This document shows positions 46,987 to 56,713 of a DNA stretch of 64,000 nucleotides, in pieces. A model generated the notes under the pieces. It made no database searches. It was not told the origin of the DNA and was given only the letters and a program-made list of their open reading frames with translations. Within the stretch, counting starts at the first letter, position 1. Each line of letters opens with the position of its first letter. The stretch covers positions 124,001 through 188,000 of the forward strand of contig NC_014230.1 of NCBI RefSeq assembly GCF_000196315.1, read 5' to 3'. The position numbers and the translations under genes were made by a program. The stretch is from Croceibacter atlanticus HTCC2559. GTDB lineage: Bacteria; Bacteroidota; Bacteroidia; Flavobacteriales; Flavobacteriaceae.

Positions 46987-48213
46987 ATGAAAGCCTTTTA
47001 CCGCATTAGCCTTTTTGTTATTTCACTGCTAATAGTTAGCTGTGTCCAAGATGATAATGGTGATTTTATTGATTATCAAGTTGCTATTCCTGTAACACAA
47101 TCTTTAACAGATTTTAGAGCATCTGTAAGTATTGAAGATCCTCAACCAATACAGCAACCAGGAAAAATTTACACCTATGAAGATTATATATTTGTAAATG
47201 ATTTTTTTCAAGGCATACATATTATTGACAACTCTAACCCTGAAAACCCAGTAAAACTTAGCTATCTAAAAATTCCTGCAAATCAAGATATTGCTGTAAA
47301 AGATGATATTCTATATGCAGATAGCGGAATAGATTTAGTGGCATTCAACATTTCGAACATCACTAATATTACAACTGTAGCCAGATTAGAAAATGTGTTT
47401 CCAACCTATAATGAGCTAACTCCAGAAGGTGCAGACTTTATAGATTATTCTACTTTTAATGCAGATGAAGATGTAATTGTTGGCTTTACCATAGAAACTA
47501 GAAGAGAAGTATTTTATGATACAGCCGTAGTTGAAGCGTCAAATGATGCTGGTTCTGGGAATACTGGACAAGGCGGATCTTTAGCTAGATTTAATATTAC
47601 AGGAGATTTTCTGTATGCCGTAGACAATTTTAGCTTAAATGTTTTTGACATCACAAATCTTGACAACCCACAAGATTTAGGCGAAGAACACGTAGGCTGG
47701 CAAATTGAAACTATTTTTAGTTATGAAGACTATCTTTACATAGGTAGTACAGCAGGTATGTTCATTTATTCTTTAGACACACCTTCTAGCCCTACATACC
47801 AATCAGAAATATCTCATATTGTAGGTTGCGATCCTGTAGTTGTACAAGGTAACTTTGCTTATGTTACAATTCGTGGTGGTAATCTTTGCGGACAAGATCT
47901 AAGTATCCTAGAAGTTATAAACGTTGAAGATAAACAAAACCCTTTTATACTAGAACAATACAGCTTAGACCAACCTTATGGATTGGGTGTAAAAGATGAT
48001 TTGGTTTTTGTTTGTGACCAAGGTGTAGGCTTACGTGTTTTTAACGCTAGCCAGACACCAGTTTTAGAACAAATTCAGCTTTTCGAAAATGCTACTGCAT
48101 TAGATGTTATTCCACAAGACGATAAGTTGATTATGGTAAGCGAAACTTCAATTTTTCAATATTTATATACCGAAGACGGCCTAACATTGCTAAGTGAGTT
48201 TAACTTACTATAA
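46987..48213 (+). CDS. LVIVD-repeat lipoprotein
   Basis: 408 residues from ATG at 46987, chosen because it gives a normal lipoprotein signal (LLIVSCVQDD); an upstream ATG at 46966 adds seven residues. Multiple beta-propeller-like LVIVD repeats: GIHIIDNSNPENPVKLSYL, LNVFDITNLDNPQDLGE, LSILEVINVEDKQNPFILE and GLRVFNASQTPVLEQI. Probably a surface or periplasmic beta-propeller; binding partner unknown. Confidence 0.87.
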   Translation: MKAFYRISLFVISLLIVSCVQDDNGDFIDYQVAIPVTQSLTDFRASVSIEDPQPIQQPGKIYTYEDYIFVNDFFQGIHIIDNSNPENPVKLSYLKIPANQDIAVKDDILYADSGIDLVAFNISNITNITTVARLENVFPTYNELTPEGADFIDYSTFNADEDVIVGFTIETRREVFYDTAVVEASNDAGSGNTGQGGSLARFNITGDFLYAVDNFSLNVFDITNLDNPQDLGEEHVGWQIETIFSYEDYLYIGSTAGMFIYSLDTPSSPTYQSEISHIVGCDPVVVQGNFAYVTIRGGNLCGQDLSILEVINVEDKQNPFILEQYSLDQPYGLGVKDDLVFVCDQGVGLRVFNASQTPVLEQIQLFENATALDVIPQDDKLIMVSETSIFQYLYTEDGLTLLSEFNLL

Positions 48214-48251
48214 ATTAAGTTTATAAATATTTTAAATCTTTTTAATTCTGC

Positions 48252-48259
48252 TACCTTTG
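48252..48259 (+). promoter_or_regulatory. -7 promoter box (TACCTTTG) of the membrane protein gene
   Basis: TACCTTTG matches TAnnTTTG and lies 24 bp before the ATG at 48284. No clear -33 box. Confidence 0.5.
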
Positions 48260-48283
48260 AGAAGCTAACTAAAACCAATTGTT

Positions 48284-49039
48284 ATGTTTCAAGAATTACA
48301 AAGACGAATAGATACAGCCAAAGAATTAGATTTTGGCAGCATCTTTCAACGCAGTTTAGATTTATTTAAGGAAACTTGGGTACAAGGGCTTATTCTAACG
48401 CTAATAAGTATTGCTATCACGTTACCTTTAATAATGTTAATATACATTCCAATGATTGTATATGGCATAGCAGACCCAAGTGCTTTTGAACAAGGTGACC
48501 TTGCAGCTTTACCCATTTTTATAATGGCGATCACATTAATTGTGGTTATTGTAATAATCTCTGCTTTAAGTTTTGCGTTACAAGCTGCTTTTTTTAAAAT
48601 GATTAAAAAAATAGACCACAAGGAAACTAATGAAGATGTAAATTTCTTCATGTACTTTAAACAACCATATTTAAAGAAATCTTTAATCCTTAGTTTAGCA
48701 TTAATAGGTATAGCACTGGTATCTGCATTATTATGCTATTTACCTTTAATCTACGCTATTGTACCTCTTCAATTTTTTGTTTTATTTTTTGCATTTCATC
48801 CAGAATTAAGCATATCAGAAGTTATTAAGCTAAGTTTTAAGTTAGGTAACAAAAAATGGCTTATTACCTTTGGGTTAATTCTTGTTGCAGGAATTTTAGC
48901 CCAATTTGTGGGTATGTTACTTTGTTTTGTAGGCGTCTTTTTCACTGCATCTTTTGGCTACTTACCACTTTACCATATATATAAGGACGTTATAGGGTTT
49001 GATAATCAACCTGAAATTTTCGAAACAAACAGCATCTAA
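48284..49039 (+). CDS. Multi-pass membrane protein, family uncertain
   Basis: 251 residues. Soluble N-terminus (1-33, MFQELQRRIDTAKELDFGSI) then about six TM segments (35-60, 75-105, 125-150, 153-165, 195-220, 222-240). It resembles the conserved Bacteroidota membrane proteins sometimes mislabelled as beta-carotene monooxygenase and loosely similar to the GDPD membrane domain. No catalytic motif seen. Function unknown. Confidence 0.7.
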   Translation: MFQELQRRIDTAKELDFGSIFQRSLDLFKETWVQGLILTLISIAITLPLIMLIYIPMIVYGIADPSAFEQGDLAALPIFIMAITLIVVIVIISALSFALQAAFFKMIKKIDHKETNEDVNFFMYFKQPYLKKSLILSLALIGIALVSALLCYLPLIYAIVPLQFFVLFFAFHPELSISEVIKLSFKLGNKKWLITFGLILVAGILAQFVGMLLCFVGVFFTASFGYLPLYHIYKDVIGFDNQPEIFETNSI

Positions 49040-49107
49040 AACATTATAAATAAGACTATAAATTAACCGTTGGAAAGATATTTTTCACGGTTAATTTTTT
49101 TTTACCC

Positions 49108-49115
49108 TACTTTTG
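49108..49115 (+). promoter_or_regulatory. -7 promoter box (TACTTTTG) of topA
   Basis: TACTTTTG matches TAnnTTTG; it implies transcription start near 49121 and supports the ATG at 49136 as the start rather than the in-frame TTG at 49070, which would be upstream of the promoter. Confidence 0.6.
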
Positions 49116-49135
49116 CACTCTCTTATATAGGAAAT

Positions 49136-51661
49136 ATGGCAAAGAATTTAGTGATTGTGGAGTCTCCGGCAAAAGCCAAGACAATTGAAAAATATTTAGG
49201 TAAAGATTATAAAGTAGAGTCTAGTTACGGACACATTGCAGATCTTCCCTCAAAAGAATTAGGTGTAGATGTAGAAGGTGATTTTTCTCCAAAATATGTA
49301 GTATCTAAAGACAAGAAAGATGTAGTTAGAAAACTAAAAAAACTTGCTAAAGATGCTGAAACTGTATGGCTAGCAAGTGATGAGGATCGCGAAGGAGAAG
49401 CTATTGCGTGGCACCTTTTTGAAGAATTAGACCTTAAAAGTGAAAGCACTAAGCGTATTGTATTTTCTGAAATTACTAAAACTGCAATCGAGCGTGCAAT
49501 AAAAAACCCAAGAGGTATTAACTATAATTTAGTTAATGCACAGCAGGCAAGACGTATTTTAGATAGACTTGTAGGTTATGAGATTTCTCCAATTTTATGG
49601 AGAAAAGTAAAAGGAGGCCTTTCTGCAGGTAGAGTACAGTCTGTATCTGTTCGATTAATTGTTGAGAGAGAACGTGAAATATTAGATTTTTCTCCTGTTG
49701 GCTCTTACAGAGTAGATGCTGAATTTAAAACAGAAGACGGCGCTTCTTTTAAAGCAAAACTTCCAAAGAATTTTGACACTAAAGAAGATGCAGAAGCATT
49801 TTTAAAAGACAATTTAAATGCAGATTTTAAAGTAGGAGATCTTACTAAAAAACCTGCTAAGAAATCACCTGCACCACCATTTACAACATCTACCTTACAA
49901 CAAGAAGCATCACGTAAATTATACTATTCTGTAAGTAAAACCATGACAATGGCACAACGCTTATATGAAGCTGGTATGATTACATATATGAGAACAGATA
50001 GTGTAAACCTTAGTGACCAAGCAAAGAAAGGTGCAGAGAAAGAAATAAAGAAAGCTTACGGAGACAACTTTCATAAATCTAGAAATTATAAAGGCAAAAG
50101 CAAAGGTGCACAAGAAGCACACGAAGCTATTAGACCAACAGATTTTTCTAAGCACACTATTTCTGGAGACAGTGATCAAGTAAGGCTTTACGAACTTATC
50201 TGGAAACGCGCAATTGCATCCCAAATGAGCGATGCGCAGTTAGAACGTACAAACGTAAAGGTAGAAGCAAACACTCACGACAAGCAGTTTACTGCTAACG
50301 GTGAAATGATAAAATTTGAAGGTTTCTTAAAAGTATATCTAGAAGGCTCAGATGATGAAGACCAAGAGCAAAGTGGTTTATTGCCAAATATGAAAGTTAA
50401 CGATACTCTAGTAAATTCATACATTACAGCAACAGAGCGCTTTACAAGACCTCCAGCAAGATACACAGAAGCTGCATTGGTTAAAAAGTTAGAAGAGCTT
50501 GGTATAGGTAGACCATCTACATACGCACCAACAATTACCACAATACAAAACAGGAAGTATATAGAAAAAGGAACTGTAGATGGCGTAGAAAGAGATTATG
50601 CCAAACTACAACTTAAAAATAATAAGGTTTCAGAAAAAACTATGACTGAAACTGTAGGAAGCGACAAAGGAAAACTTGTACCTACAGATGTAGGTATGGT
50701 TGTAAATGATTTCCTTGTACAACACTTCTCCTCTATTCTTGATTACAACTTCACTGCAAAAGTTGAAGAAGACTTTGATGATATTGCAGATGGTAATGAA
50801 AAATGGAAAGATATGATGAAAGACTTTTACAAAGACTTTCATCCTAAAGTAAAAGATGTTGCAGAAAATGCAGAACGAGAGGTAGGAGAACGCATACTTG
50901 GGAAAGACCCTAAAACAGGAAAGCCTGTAAGTGTACGCTTAGGTAAGTTTGGACCAATGGTTCAAATTGGCTCTGTAGAAGATGAAGAAAAACCATTATT
51001 TGCAAGTTTAGGACCAAATCAATCCTTACAAAGTATCACGTATGAAGAAGCTATGGATTTATTTCAGCTTCCAAAAGAAATTGGCGAATATAACGGCGAA
51101 AAAGTTGAAGTAAACAATGGGCGCTTTGGTCCTTATGTTAGATACGGAAAAACATTTGTTTCTTTAGACAAAGGAGAAGACCCACTAGATGTCTCTATGG
51201 ATCGTGCTTTAGAACTCATTAAAGCAAAAGAAAAAGCAGACGCGCCAATTTATCATTATGAAGATTTGCCAGTTCAAAAAGGTGTTGGTCGTTTTGGCCC
51301 GTACATTAAGTGGAATGGTATGTTTATTAATGTAAATAAGAAATATGACTTTGACAATCTAACTAATGATGACATAGTAGAGCTTATTGAAATTAAAAAA
51401 CAGAAAGAAATAGATAAGGTTGTTCACAACTGGGAAGATGAAGGCATACGCGTTGAAAAAGCGCGTTGGGGAAGACATAATATTATACAAGGAAAAATAA
51501 AGGTTGAAATTCCTAAAACTGTCGATGCTCAAAAGCTTACCTTAGAGAAGGCCCAAGAATATATTGAAAAAAAGAAGCCTAAGAAAAAAGCTACTAAAAA
51601 GAAAACTACAGCTAAGAAGAAAACAGCTACAAAAAAGAAGACAACAACTAAGAAAAAGTAG
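49136..51661 (+). CDS. topA: DNA topoisomerase I
   Basis: 841 residues from ATG at 49136 (AKNLVIVESPAKAKTIEKYL opens the Toprim domain). The Toprim acidic motif ASDEDREGEAIAWHL and the active-site tyrosine in YEAGMITYMRTDS are present. The C-terminus has several Gly-Arg-Phe-Gly-Pro repeat modules (RLGKFGPMVQIG, NGRFGPYVRYG, GVGRFGPYIKWNG) in place of Cys4 zinc fingers, then a roughly 30-residue Lys/Thr-only tail that should bind DNA. Relaxes negative supercoils. Confidence 0.97.
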   Translation: MAKNLVIVESPAKAKTIEKYLGKDYKVESSYGHIADLPSKELGVDVEGDFSPKYVVSKDKKDVVRKLKKLAKDAETVWLASDEDREGEAIAWHLFEELDLKSESTKRIVFSEITKTAIERAIKNPRGINYNLVNAQQARRILDRLVGYEISPILWRKVKGGLSAGRVQSVSVRLIVEREREILDFSPVGSYRVDAEFKTEDGASFKAKLPKNFDTKEDAEAFLKDNLNADFKVGDLTKKPAKKSPAPPFTTSTLQQEASRKLYYSVSKTMTMAQRLYEAGMITYMRTDSVNLSDQAKKGAEKEIKKAYGDNFHKSRNYKGKSKGAQEAHEAIRPTDFSKHTISGDSDQVRLYELIWKRAIASQMSDAQLERTNVKVEANTHDKQFTANGEMIKFEGFLKVYLEGSDDEDQEQSGLLPNMKVNDTLVNSYITATERFTRPPARYTEAALVKKLEELGIGRPSTYAPTITTIQNRKYIEKGTVDGVERDYAKLQLKNNKVSEKTMTETVGSDKGKLVPTDVGMVVNDFLVQHFSSILDYNFTAKVEEDFDDIADGNEKWKDMMKDFYKDFHPKVKDVAENAEREVGERILGKDPKTGKPVSVRLGKFGPMVQIGSVEDEEKPLFASLGPNQSLQSITYEEAMDLFQLPKEIGEYNGEKVEVNNGRFGPYVRYGKTFVSLDKGEDPLDVSMDRALELIKAKEKADAPIYHYEDLPVQKGVGRFGPYIKWNGMFINVNKKYDFDNLTNDDIVELIEIKKQKEIDKVVHNWEDEGIRVEKARWGRHNIIQGKIKVEIPKTVDAQKLTLEKAQEYIEKKKPKKKATKKKTTAKKKTATKKKTTTKKK

Positions 51662-51750
51662 TTAATAAATGACAAAGTTCAATTTTATGAAATCTCTAGA
51701 TTTCTGTTAAAACTTTGTACATTTAGAGTTTTCTAAAAATCGAATATTTT

Positions 51751-52917
51751 ATGAGTCTTGAGGTTCTAAAACCTGTAAGTAAAAATGTACTTGCTCACAA
51801 AACGTTGTTGCATGAACATACAATTGGTAACGCTATAAAAATCCATAGTCAACAAGAAGGACTACCTTCTCTTGCAAACGTAAACATTGCAATTTTTGGA
51901 GTTTTAGATAGCAGAAAAACTCAAGACTATTTAGGACAAGAATTTGATTTTGATGAAATTAGAACATCCTTCTATGAGCTATTTCCTGGAAATTGGCATC
52001 TAAATATTGCAGATTTAGGAGATTTAGAAAAAGGACACTCTGTAGAAGATACTTATGCAGCAGTAACTGCTATCACAAAAACACTTTTAAAGCAAAACAT
52101 TATCCCAATAATTTTGGGTGGCGGCCAAGATTTGGTATATGCTCAATACCGTGCATATGACAATGAGGAGTATATGGTTAACCTAGTTAATGTAGACGCT
52201 CACTTTGATTTAGGAAACGCAGACGAGTCTATGGACAATCGCTCTTTCATGAGTAAGATAGTTATAGACAAGCCTTACAATCTCTTTAATTACTCAAACA
52301 TAGGTTACCAAACCTATTATAACGCTCAAGAAGAAATAGATTTAATAGAACGCCTTTATTTTGACGCAATACGTCTTGGCGAAGCAACTCACGACATAAA
52401 AACAGTTGAACCTGTTATGAGAGATGCCAATATTGTTTCGGTTGATATTTCTTCATTAAATGCTTCGAGTTTAGGAAGCCATTCACACAAATACCCAAAT
52501 GGATTTGATGGAAGGGAAATTTGCAGTATTACAAGATATGCTGGCTTAAGCGATAAAGTTAGCTCGTTTAGTATTTGTGAGTTACAGGGCAAGACACAAA
52601 ATGAAACTTCAGCAATGCTGGTAGCACAAATGCTATGGTATTTTATTGAAGGTGTAACATTTAGAAGAAATGAACATACTATTTCAGCGAAAAAAGAGTT
52701 TATAAAATATCAAGTTCCTATTGACGAGGAGATCTTGGTTTTTTATAAAAGTCCGTTGTCTGAAAGATGGTGGATTGAAATTCCATTTTTTTCAGACATT
52801 GATACTAAATTGAATAGAAGCACGTTATTACCTTGCAATCAGCAAGATTATTTAGAGGCGTGCAACCAAAATATTCCACAAAGATGGTGGAAAGCTCGTC
52901 AAAAGAATGAATTGTAG
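51751..52917 (+). CDS. Arginase-fold formimidoylglutamase-like protein with incomplete metal site
   Basis: 388 residues, arginase/HutG superfamily. Of the six usual Mn ligands only four appear: GGDH is replaced by GGGQD (Gln126 for His), DAHFD is intact (Asp149, His151, Asp153), and the last motif is VDISSL (Asp232 kept, Ser234 for Asp). Length exceeds the usual 310-330, with an extra C-terminal domain (about 310-388). Its fixed position between topA and gldK suggests a role other than histidine breakdown. Confidence 0.8.
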   Translation: MSLEVLKPVSKNVLAHKTLLHEHTIGNAIKIHSQQEGLPSLANVNIAIFGVLDSRKTQDYLGQEFDFDEIRTSFYELFPGNWHLNIADLGDLEKGHSVEDTYAAVTAITKTLLKQNIIPIILGGGQDLVYAQYRAYDNEEYMVNLVNVDAHFDLGNADESMDNRSFMSKIVIDKPYNLFNYSNIGYQTYYNAQEEIDLIERLYFDAIRLGEATHDIKTVEPVMRDANIVSVDISSLNASSLGSHSHKYPNGFDGREICSITRYAGLSDKVSSFSICELQGKTQNETSAMLVAQMLWYFIEGVTFRRNEHTISAKKEFIKYQVPIDEEILVFYKSPLSERWWIEIPFFSDIDTKLNRSTLLPCNQQDYLEACNQNIPQRWWKARQKNEL

Positions 52918-53039
52918 ATTAAACGTATAATAAACTAAATATCAGATTAAGGTTTTTTTAACTTATTTAATTGGTTTTTTGAAATTAATTAGATAGGTTT
53001 ACGGCCTTGATTTAACAACAACTTAACCTAAACGTAGTT

Positions 53040-54404
53040 ATGAAGAAAGTTTTAATGCTTTTTGCTTGTGTCGCATTCCTTGCAAGTTGCGGAAACGGAG
53101 ATCGTGGACAGCTTGTAGGCGCCAAAGGAAAACGATGGCATCCTGAAAAGCCTTATGGAATGACAACTGTATCTGGAGGATCATTTATCATGGGTAAATC
53201 TGATGATGATATTGCAGCCCTTAAAAACGCACCTACTAAAACTGTTACAGTACGTTCATTTTATATGGATGAAACTGAAATCACTAACTCAGAATACAGA
53301 CAATTTGTAGAGTGGGTTAGAGATTCTGTTGTAAGAATGAGACTTGCAATATTAGCAGATGAGCTAGGTGAAACACCAGGAACTGGTGGCATTGGAGAAT
53401 ATGCATTTCTTGACCAAGATCCTGATAACCTTACCCCTTATGAACAATACATGTTAGATAACTATGCAGGGTTAGGAGAAACAGGTTATGAAGGTCGTAA
53501 AATTAATAGAGAAATAGACCTTATTTGGGAAACTGAAGAGTATCCAGATGAATACTATGTTGAGGTGATGGATACAATGTATTTGCCTCAAGAAGAATCT
53601 TACAACGGCCAACGAACTATGGACGTTAGCAAATTTGAGTTTCAATACACTTGGATGGACATTCAAGCTGCAGCAAGAGCTAAAAAAGGAAAAAGAAGTG
53701 ACTTTATTAAAAGAGAAAATGTAAAGATTTATCCAGATACTACGGTTTGGATCAAAGATTTTAGTTACTCTTATAATGAGCCAATGCACAATGATTATTT
53801 CTGGCATGCTGCTTATGATGATTATCCTGTAGTTGGTGTTTCTTGGCAACAAGCTAAAGCATTTTGTGCTTGGAGAACATTAGAACACAATTCATACAGA
53901 AAAGAAAAAGGACAACATTTTGTAAATACATATAGGCTTCCTACAGAAGCAGAATGGGAATATGCTGCTCGTGGTGGTATAGAGTCTGCTTCATATCCTT
54001 GGGGTGGCCCTTACACAAAAAATGATAGAGGTTGTTTTATGGCTAATTTCAAACCACTACGTGGTGATTATGCTGCAGATCAAGCTTTATACACTGTAGA
54101 GGCAAAATCTTTTGAACCAAATGATTTTAACCTATACAACATGGCAGGTAACGTATCAGAATGGGTAGATTCTTCTTATGACCCTTCTTCTTACGAGTAC
54201 TCTTCATCTATGAACCCAAATGTTAACGATGTTAGCAACAAGCGTAAAGTTGTACGTGGTGGTTCTTGGAAAGATGTTTCTTACTTCCTACAGGTAAGTT
54301 CAAGAGATTATGAGTACGCAGATTCTGCTAGAAGTTATATTGGCTTCAGAACAGTACAAGATTACTTAGGAAATGATTTAGACTTAAATCGTCCTCCTCA
54401 ATAA
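53040..54404 (+). CDS. gldK: T9SS ring lipoprotein GldK
   Basis: 454 residues. Lipoprotein signal (VAFLASCGNG), then an FGE/SUMF1-like domain (SGGSFIMGKSDDDIAALKNA, FYMDETEITNSEYRQF, YRLPTEAEWEYAARGG, VRGGSWKD, RTVQDY). With GldN it forms the outer-membrane-associated ring of the type IX secretion system. First of gldKLMN, 81 bp before gldL. Confidence 0.96.
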   Translation: MKKVLMLFACVAFLASCGNGDRGQLVGAKGKRWHPEKPYGMTTVSGGSFIMGKSDDDIAALKNAPTKTVTVRSFYMDETEITNSEYRQFVEWVRDSVVRMRLAILADELGETPGTGGIGEYAFLDQDPDNLTPYEQYMLDNYAGLGETGYEGRKINREIDLIWETEEYPDEYYVEVMDTMYLPQEESYNGQRTMDVSKFEFQYTWMDIQAAARAKKGKRSDFIKRENVKIYPDTTVWIKDFSYSYNEPMHNDYFWHAAYDDYPVVGVSWQQAKAFCAWRTLEHNSYRKEKGQHFVNTYRLPTEAEWEYAARGGIESASYPWGGPYTKNDRGCFMANFKPLRGDYAADQALYTVEAKSFEPNDFNLYNMAGNVSEWVDSSYDPSSYEYSSSMNPNVNDVSNKRKVVRGGSWKDVSYFLQVSSRDYEYADSARSYIGFRTVQDYLGNDLDLNRPPQ

Positions 54405-54485
54405 AAGATCAAAAACAACTACTTAAATAAACCCTTAACTAAAACTAACCTCTATTAACTTAGAGAACTTAAAACTACTTAAATT

Positions 54486-55124
54486 ATGGCACAGTCAAAG
54501 TCAGGAAAAAAATTAATGAACATGGTATACGGTCTAGGTGCGGCCGTTGTAATCTTAGGAGCACTATTTAAAATTATGCACTGGCCTTTTGGTAACGAAA
54601 TGCTAATTATAGGTTTGATAACAGAAGCACTTGTATTTACTGTTTCTGCTTTTGAGCCTGTAGACTCAGAACTTGACTGGTCTTTAGTATATCCTGAATT
54701 AGCTGGTGGAGCAGCTAGCGGTAAGAAAGCTGTAGCTCCAACAGATGCAGAAGGTGTTTTATCTAAGAAATTAGATGCAATGCTTAAAGAAGCTAAGATA
54801 GATGCAAACTTAATGAGCAGCCTTGGTGATAGTATCAAGAATTTTGAAGGAGCTGCTAAAAATATGTCTCCTACTGTTGATGCTATTTCTTCTCAAAAGA
54901 AATATAGTGAAGAGTTAACTCTTGCTGCTGCACAAATGGAAACATTAAACAACCTTTACAAAGTACAAGTAGAGTCTGCTGCTAAACAAAGTGAAGCAAA
55001 TACTGCTGCTGCAGAAAATGCTGTTGCGCTTAAAGCACAAATGGAATCGTTAACTCAAAACTTATCTTCATTAAACGGCGTTTACGGCAATATGTTAAAT
55101 GCTATGGGTAACAACAGAGCCTAA
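54486..55124 (+). CDS. gldL: T9SS motor protein GldL
   Basis: 212 residues. Two TM helices near residues 15-33 and 37-57 with FKIMHWPFGNEM between them, then an extended cytoplasmic helical region (75-205). With GldM it forms the proton-driven motor that powers secretion and gliding. Confidence 0.96.
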   Translation: MAQSKSGKKLMNMVYGLGAAVVILGALFKIMHWPFGNEMLIIGLITEALVFTVSAFEPVDSELDWSLVYPELAGGAASGKKAVAPTDAEGVLSKKLDAMLKEAKIDANLMSSLGDSIKNFEGAAKNMSPTVDAISSQKKYSEELTLAAAQMETLNNLYKVQVESAAKQSEANTAAAENAVALKAQMESLTQNLSSLNGVYGNMLNAMGNNRA

Positions 55125-55172
55125 TTTTAATTTTTAACTATAACAGATAACTACTATTTAAAAAATTAAAAT

Positions 55173-56711
55173 ATGGCATCAGGAAAACAAACTCCAAGGC
55201 AGAAGATGATTAACCTAATGTACTTGGTTTTCATTGCAATGCTTGCACTTAACATGTCTAAAGAGGTACTTACCGCTTTTGGATTAATGAATGAAAAATT
55301 GGTTGAAGCTAACGCAGATACTACACAACGTAACCAACTTGCTATGGCTGGACTTGCAGAAAAAGCAAGTGAACAACCAGCTAAATATGCACCTTTAAAG
55401 GAGCAGGCAGATCAAATAAACGCTTTAACAGAAGAGTTGGTAGGATATATTGATGGTGTTAAAAACAAATTAACAGCAGAAATGGATGATCCTACAGACT
55501 ACGAGACTATGGATAAATCTAATGATTTAGATGAACTATGGTACAAAGGAGGAAAAGTTACACCAGAAGGTCAAGAATTTATTGACAAGATGGATACTTA
55601 CCGAAATGGTGTTGTTTCAGTTATTGGAGCAGACTTACCAAAGGTTAGAGCAGAAGTTGAAAAAGACTTCTCAACAGCACCAGAAAAAGATCGTGATGGT
55701 GTAGAGAAAGATTGGTTAAGCTATAACTACGTAGGATTTCCTCTAGTTGCATCTATTACTAAACTTACGCAAATACAAGCAGACGCTAAGACAGTTGAAA
55801 GTGAAATTCTTTCAGACTTATTAGCAGGACAATTAAAGTCTGATGTTTCTATGACAAACTATCAAGCTATAGTTGTACCAGAAAAAACTGCATTCTTTAA
55901 TGGTGAAAACTTTAAAGGTAAAGTTGTATTAGGACGTTTTGATAACTCTTTAAACTTTGACAAAGTAACTGTTAACGGAAAAGATTTAGAAAAGACAGTT
56001 GGCGGTCAAGTTGTATTAGATTTTCCAGCAGGAAATGTAGGAGAGCAAGAGATTAAAGGTGAGCTTCAGTTTAAAGAAGGAGACTCTTTAGTATCTATTC
56101 CTATTACAAGTTCTTATGCTGTTATCCCAAAACCAAATGCTGCTGTAATTTCTGCAGATAAAATGAATGTAGTTTATAGAGGTGTACAAAACCCTATGAC
56201 AATTTCTATTCCAGGTGTTGGCTCTGTTAGTGCTAACGCTCCAGGACTTTCTCCTGCAGGAGGCGCTGGTAAATACAATATGAATGTTACCACATTAAAG
56301 CAACGTGAAGTTAAAATTAACGTAAGCGGAAAGTTACCAGGTGGTGAGACCGTATCAGACAGCAAAACGTTTAGAATTAAAGATATTCCAAGACCAGTAG
56401 GAACTGTTCGTGGTGAAGAAGGATCTATTAAAATGCAACGTAACGGATTAGAGATTTCTACTATCGGAGCAGATTTACCAGATTTTGACTTCCAATTAAA
56501 ATTAAATGTAACTGGATTTAAATTTAGAGTACCAGGTCAACCAACTGTAAGAGTTAATGGTAGCCGTTTAGACTCTAGAGCTAAATCTACTCTAAGAAGA
56601 GCAAAACGTGGAGAAACAGTTCAGATTTTTGATATCGAAGCAGGTATCTCTGGAAACTCTGGTTACAAGTTGAAAAAAGTATCTCCTGTAATTATTGAAT
56701 TAACAAACTAA
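55173..56711 (+). CDS. gldM: T9SS motor protein GldM
   Basis: 512 residues. One N-terminal TM helix (about 13-35, NLMYLVFIAMLALNMSKEVL) followed by a long periplasmic part with four beta-rich domains. It spans the periplasm from the GldL motor to the GldKN ring. 2 bp before gldN. Confidence 0.96.
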   Translation: MASGKQTPRQKMINLMYLVFIAMLALNMSKEVLTAFGLMNEKLVEANADTTQRNQLAMAGLAEKASEQPAKYAPLKEQADQINALTEELVGYIDGVKNKLTAEMDDPTDYETMDKSNDLDELWYKGGKVTPEGQEFIDKMDTYRNGVVSVIGADLPKVRAEVEKDFSTAPEKDRDGVEKDWLSYNYVGFPLVASITKLTQIQADAKTVESEILSDLLAGQLKSDVSMTNYQAIVVPEKTAFFNGENFKGKVVLGRFDNSLNFDKVTVNGKDLEKTVGGQVVLDFPAGNVGEQEIKGELQFKEGDSLVSIPITSSYAVIPKPNAAVISADKMNVVYRGVQNPMTISIPGVGSVSANAPGLSPAGGAGKYNMNVTTLKQREVKINVSGKLPGGETVSDSKTFRIKDIPRPVGTVRGEEGSIKMQRNGLEISTIGADLPDFDFQLKLNVTGFKFRVPGQPTVRVNGSRLDSRAKSTLRRAKRGETVQIFDIEAGISGNSGYKLKKVSPVIIELTN

Positions 56712-56713
56712 GA

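Noticed and set aside
51751-52917. Assignment as hutG with hutU as one pathway unit
   Set aside because: The two genes are 28 kb apart on opposite strands and this protein lacks two metal ligands.
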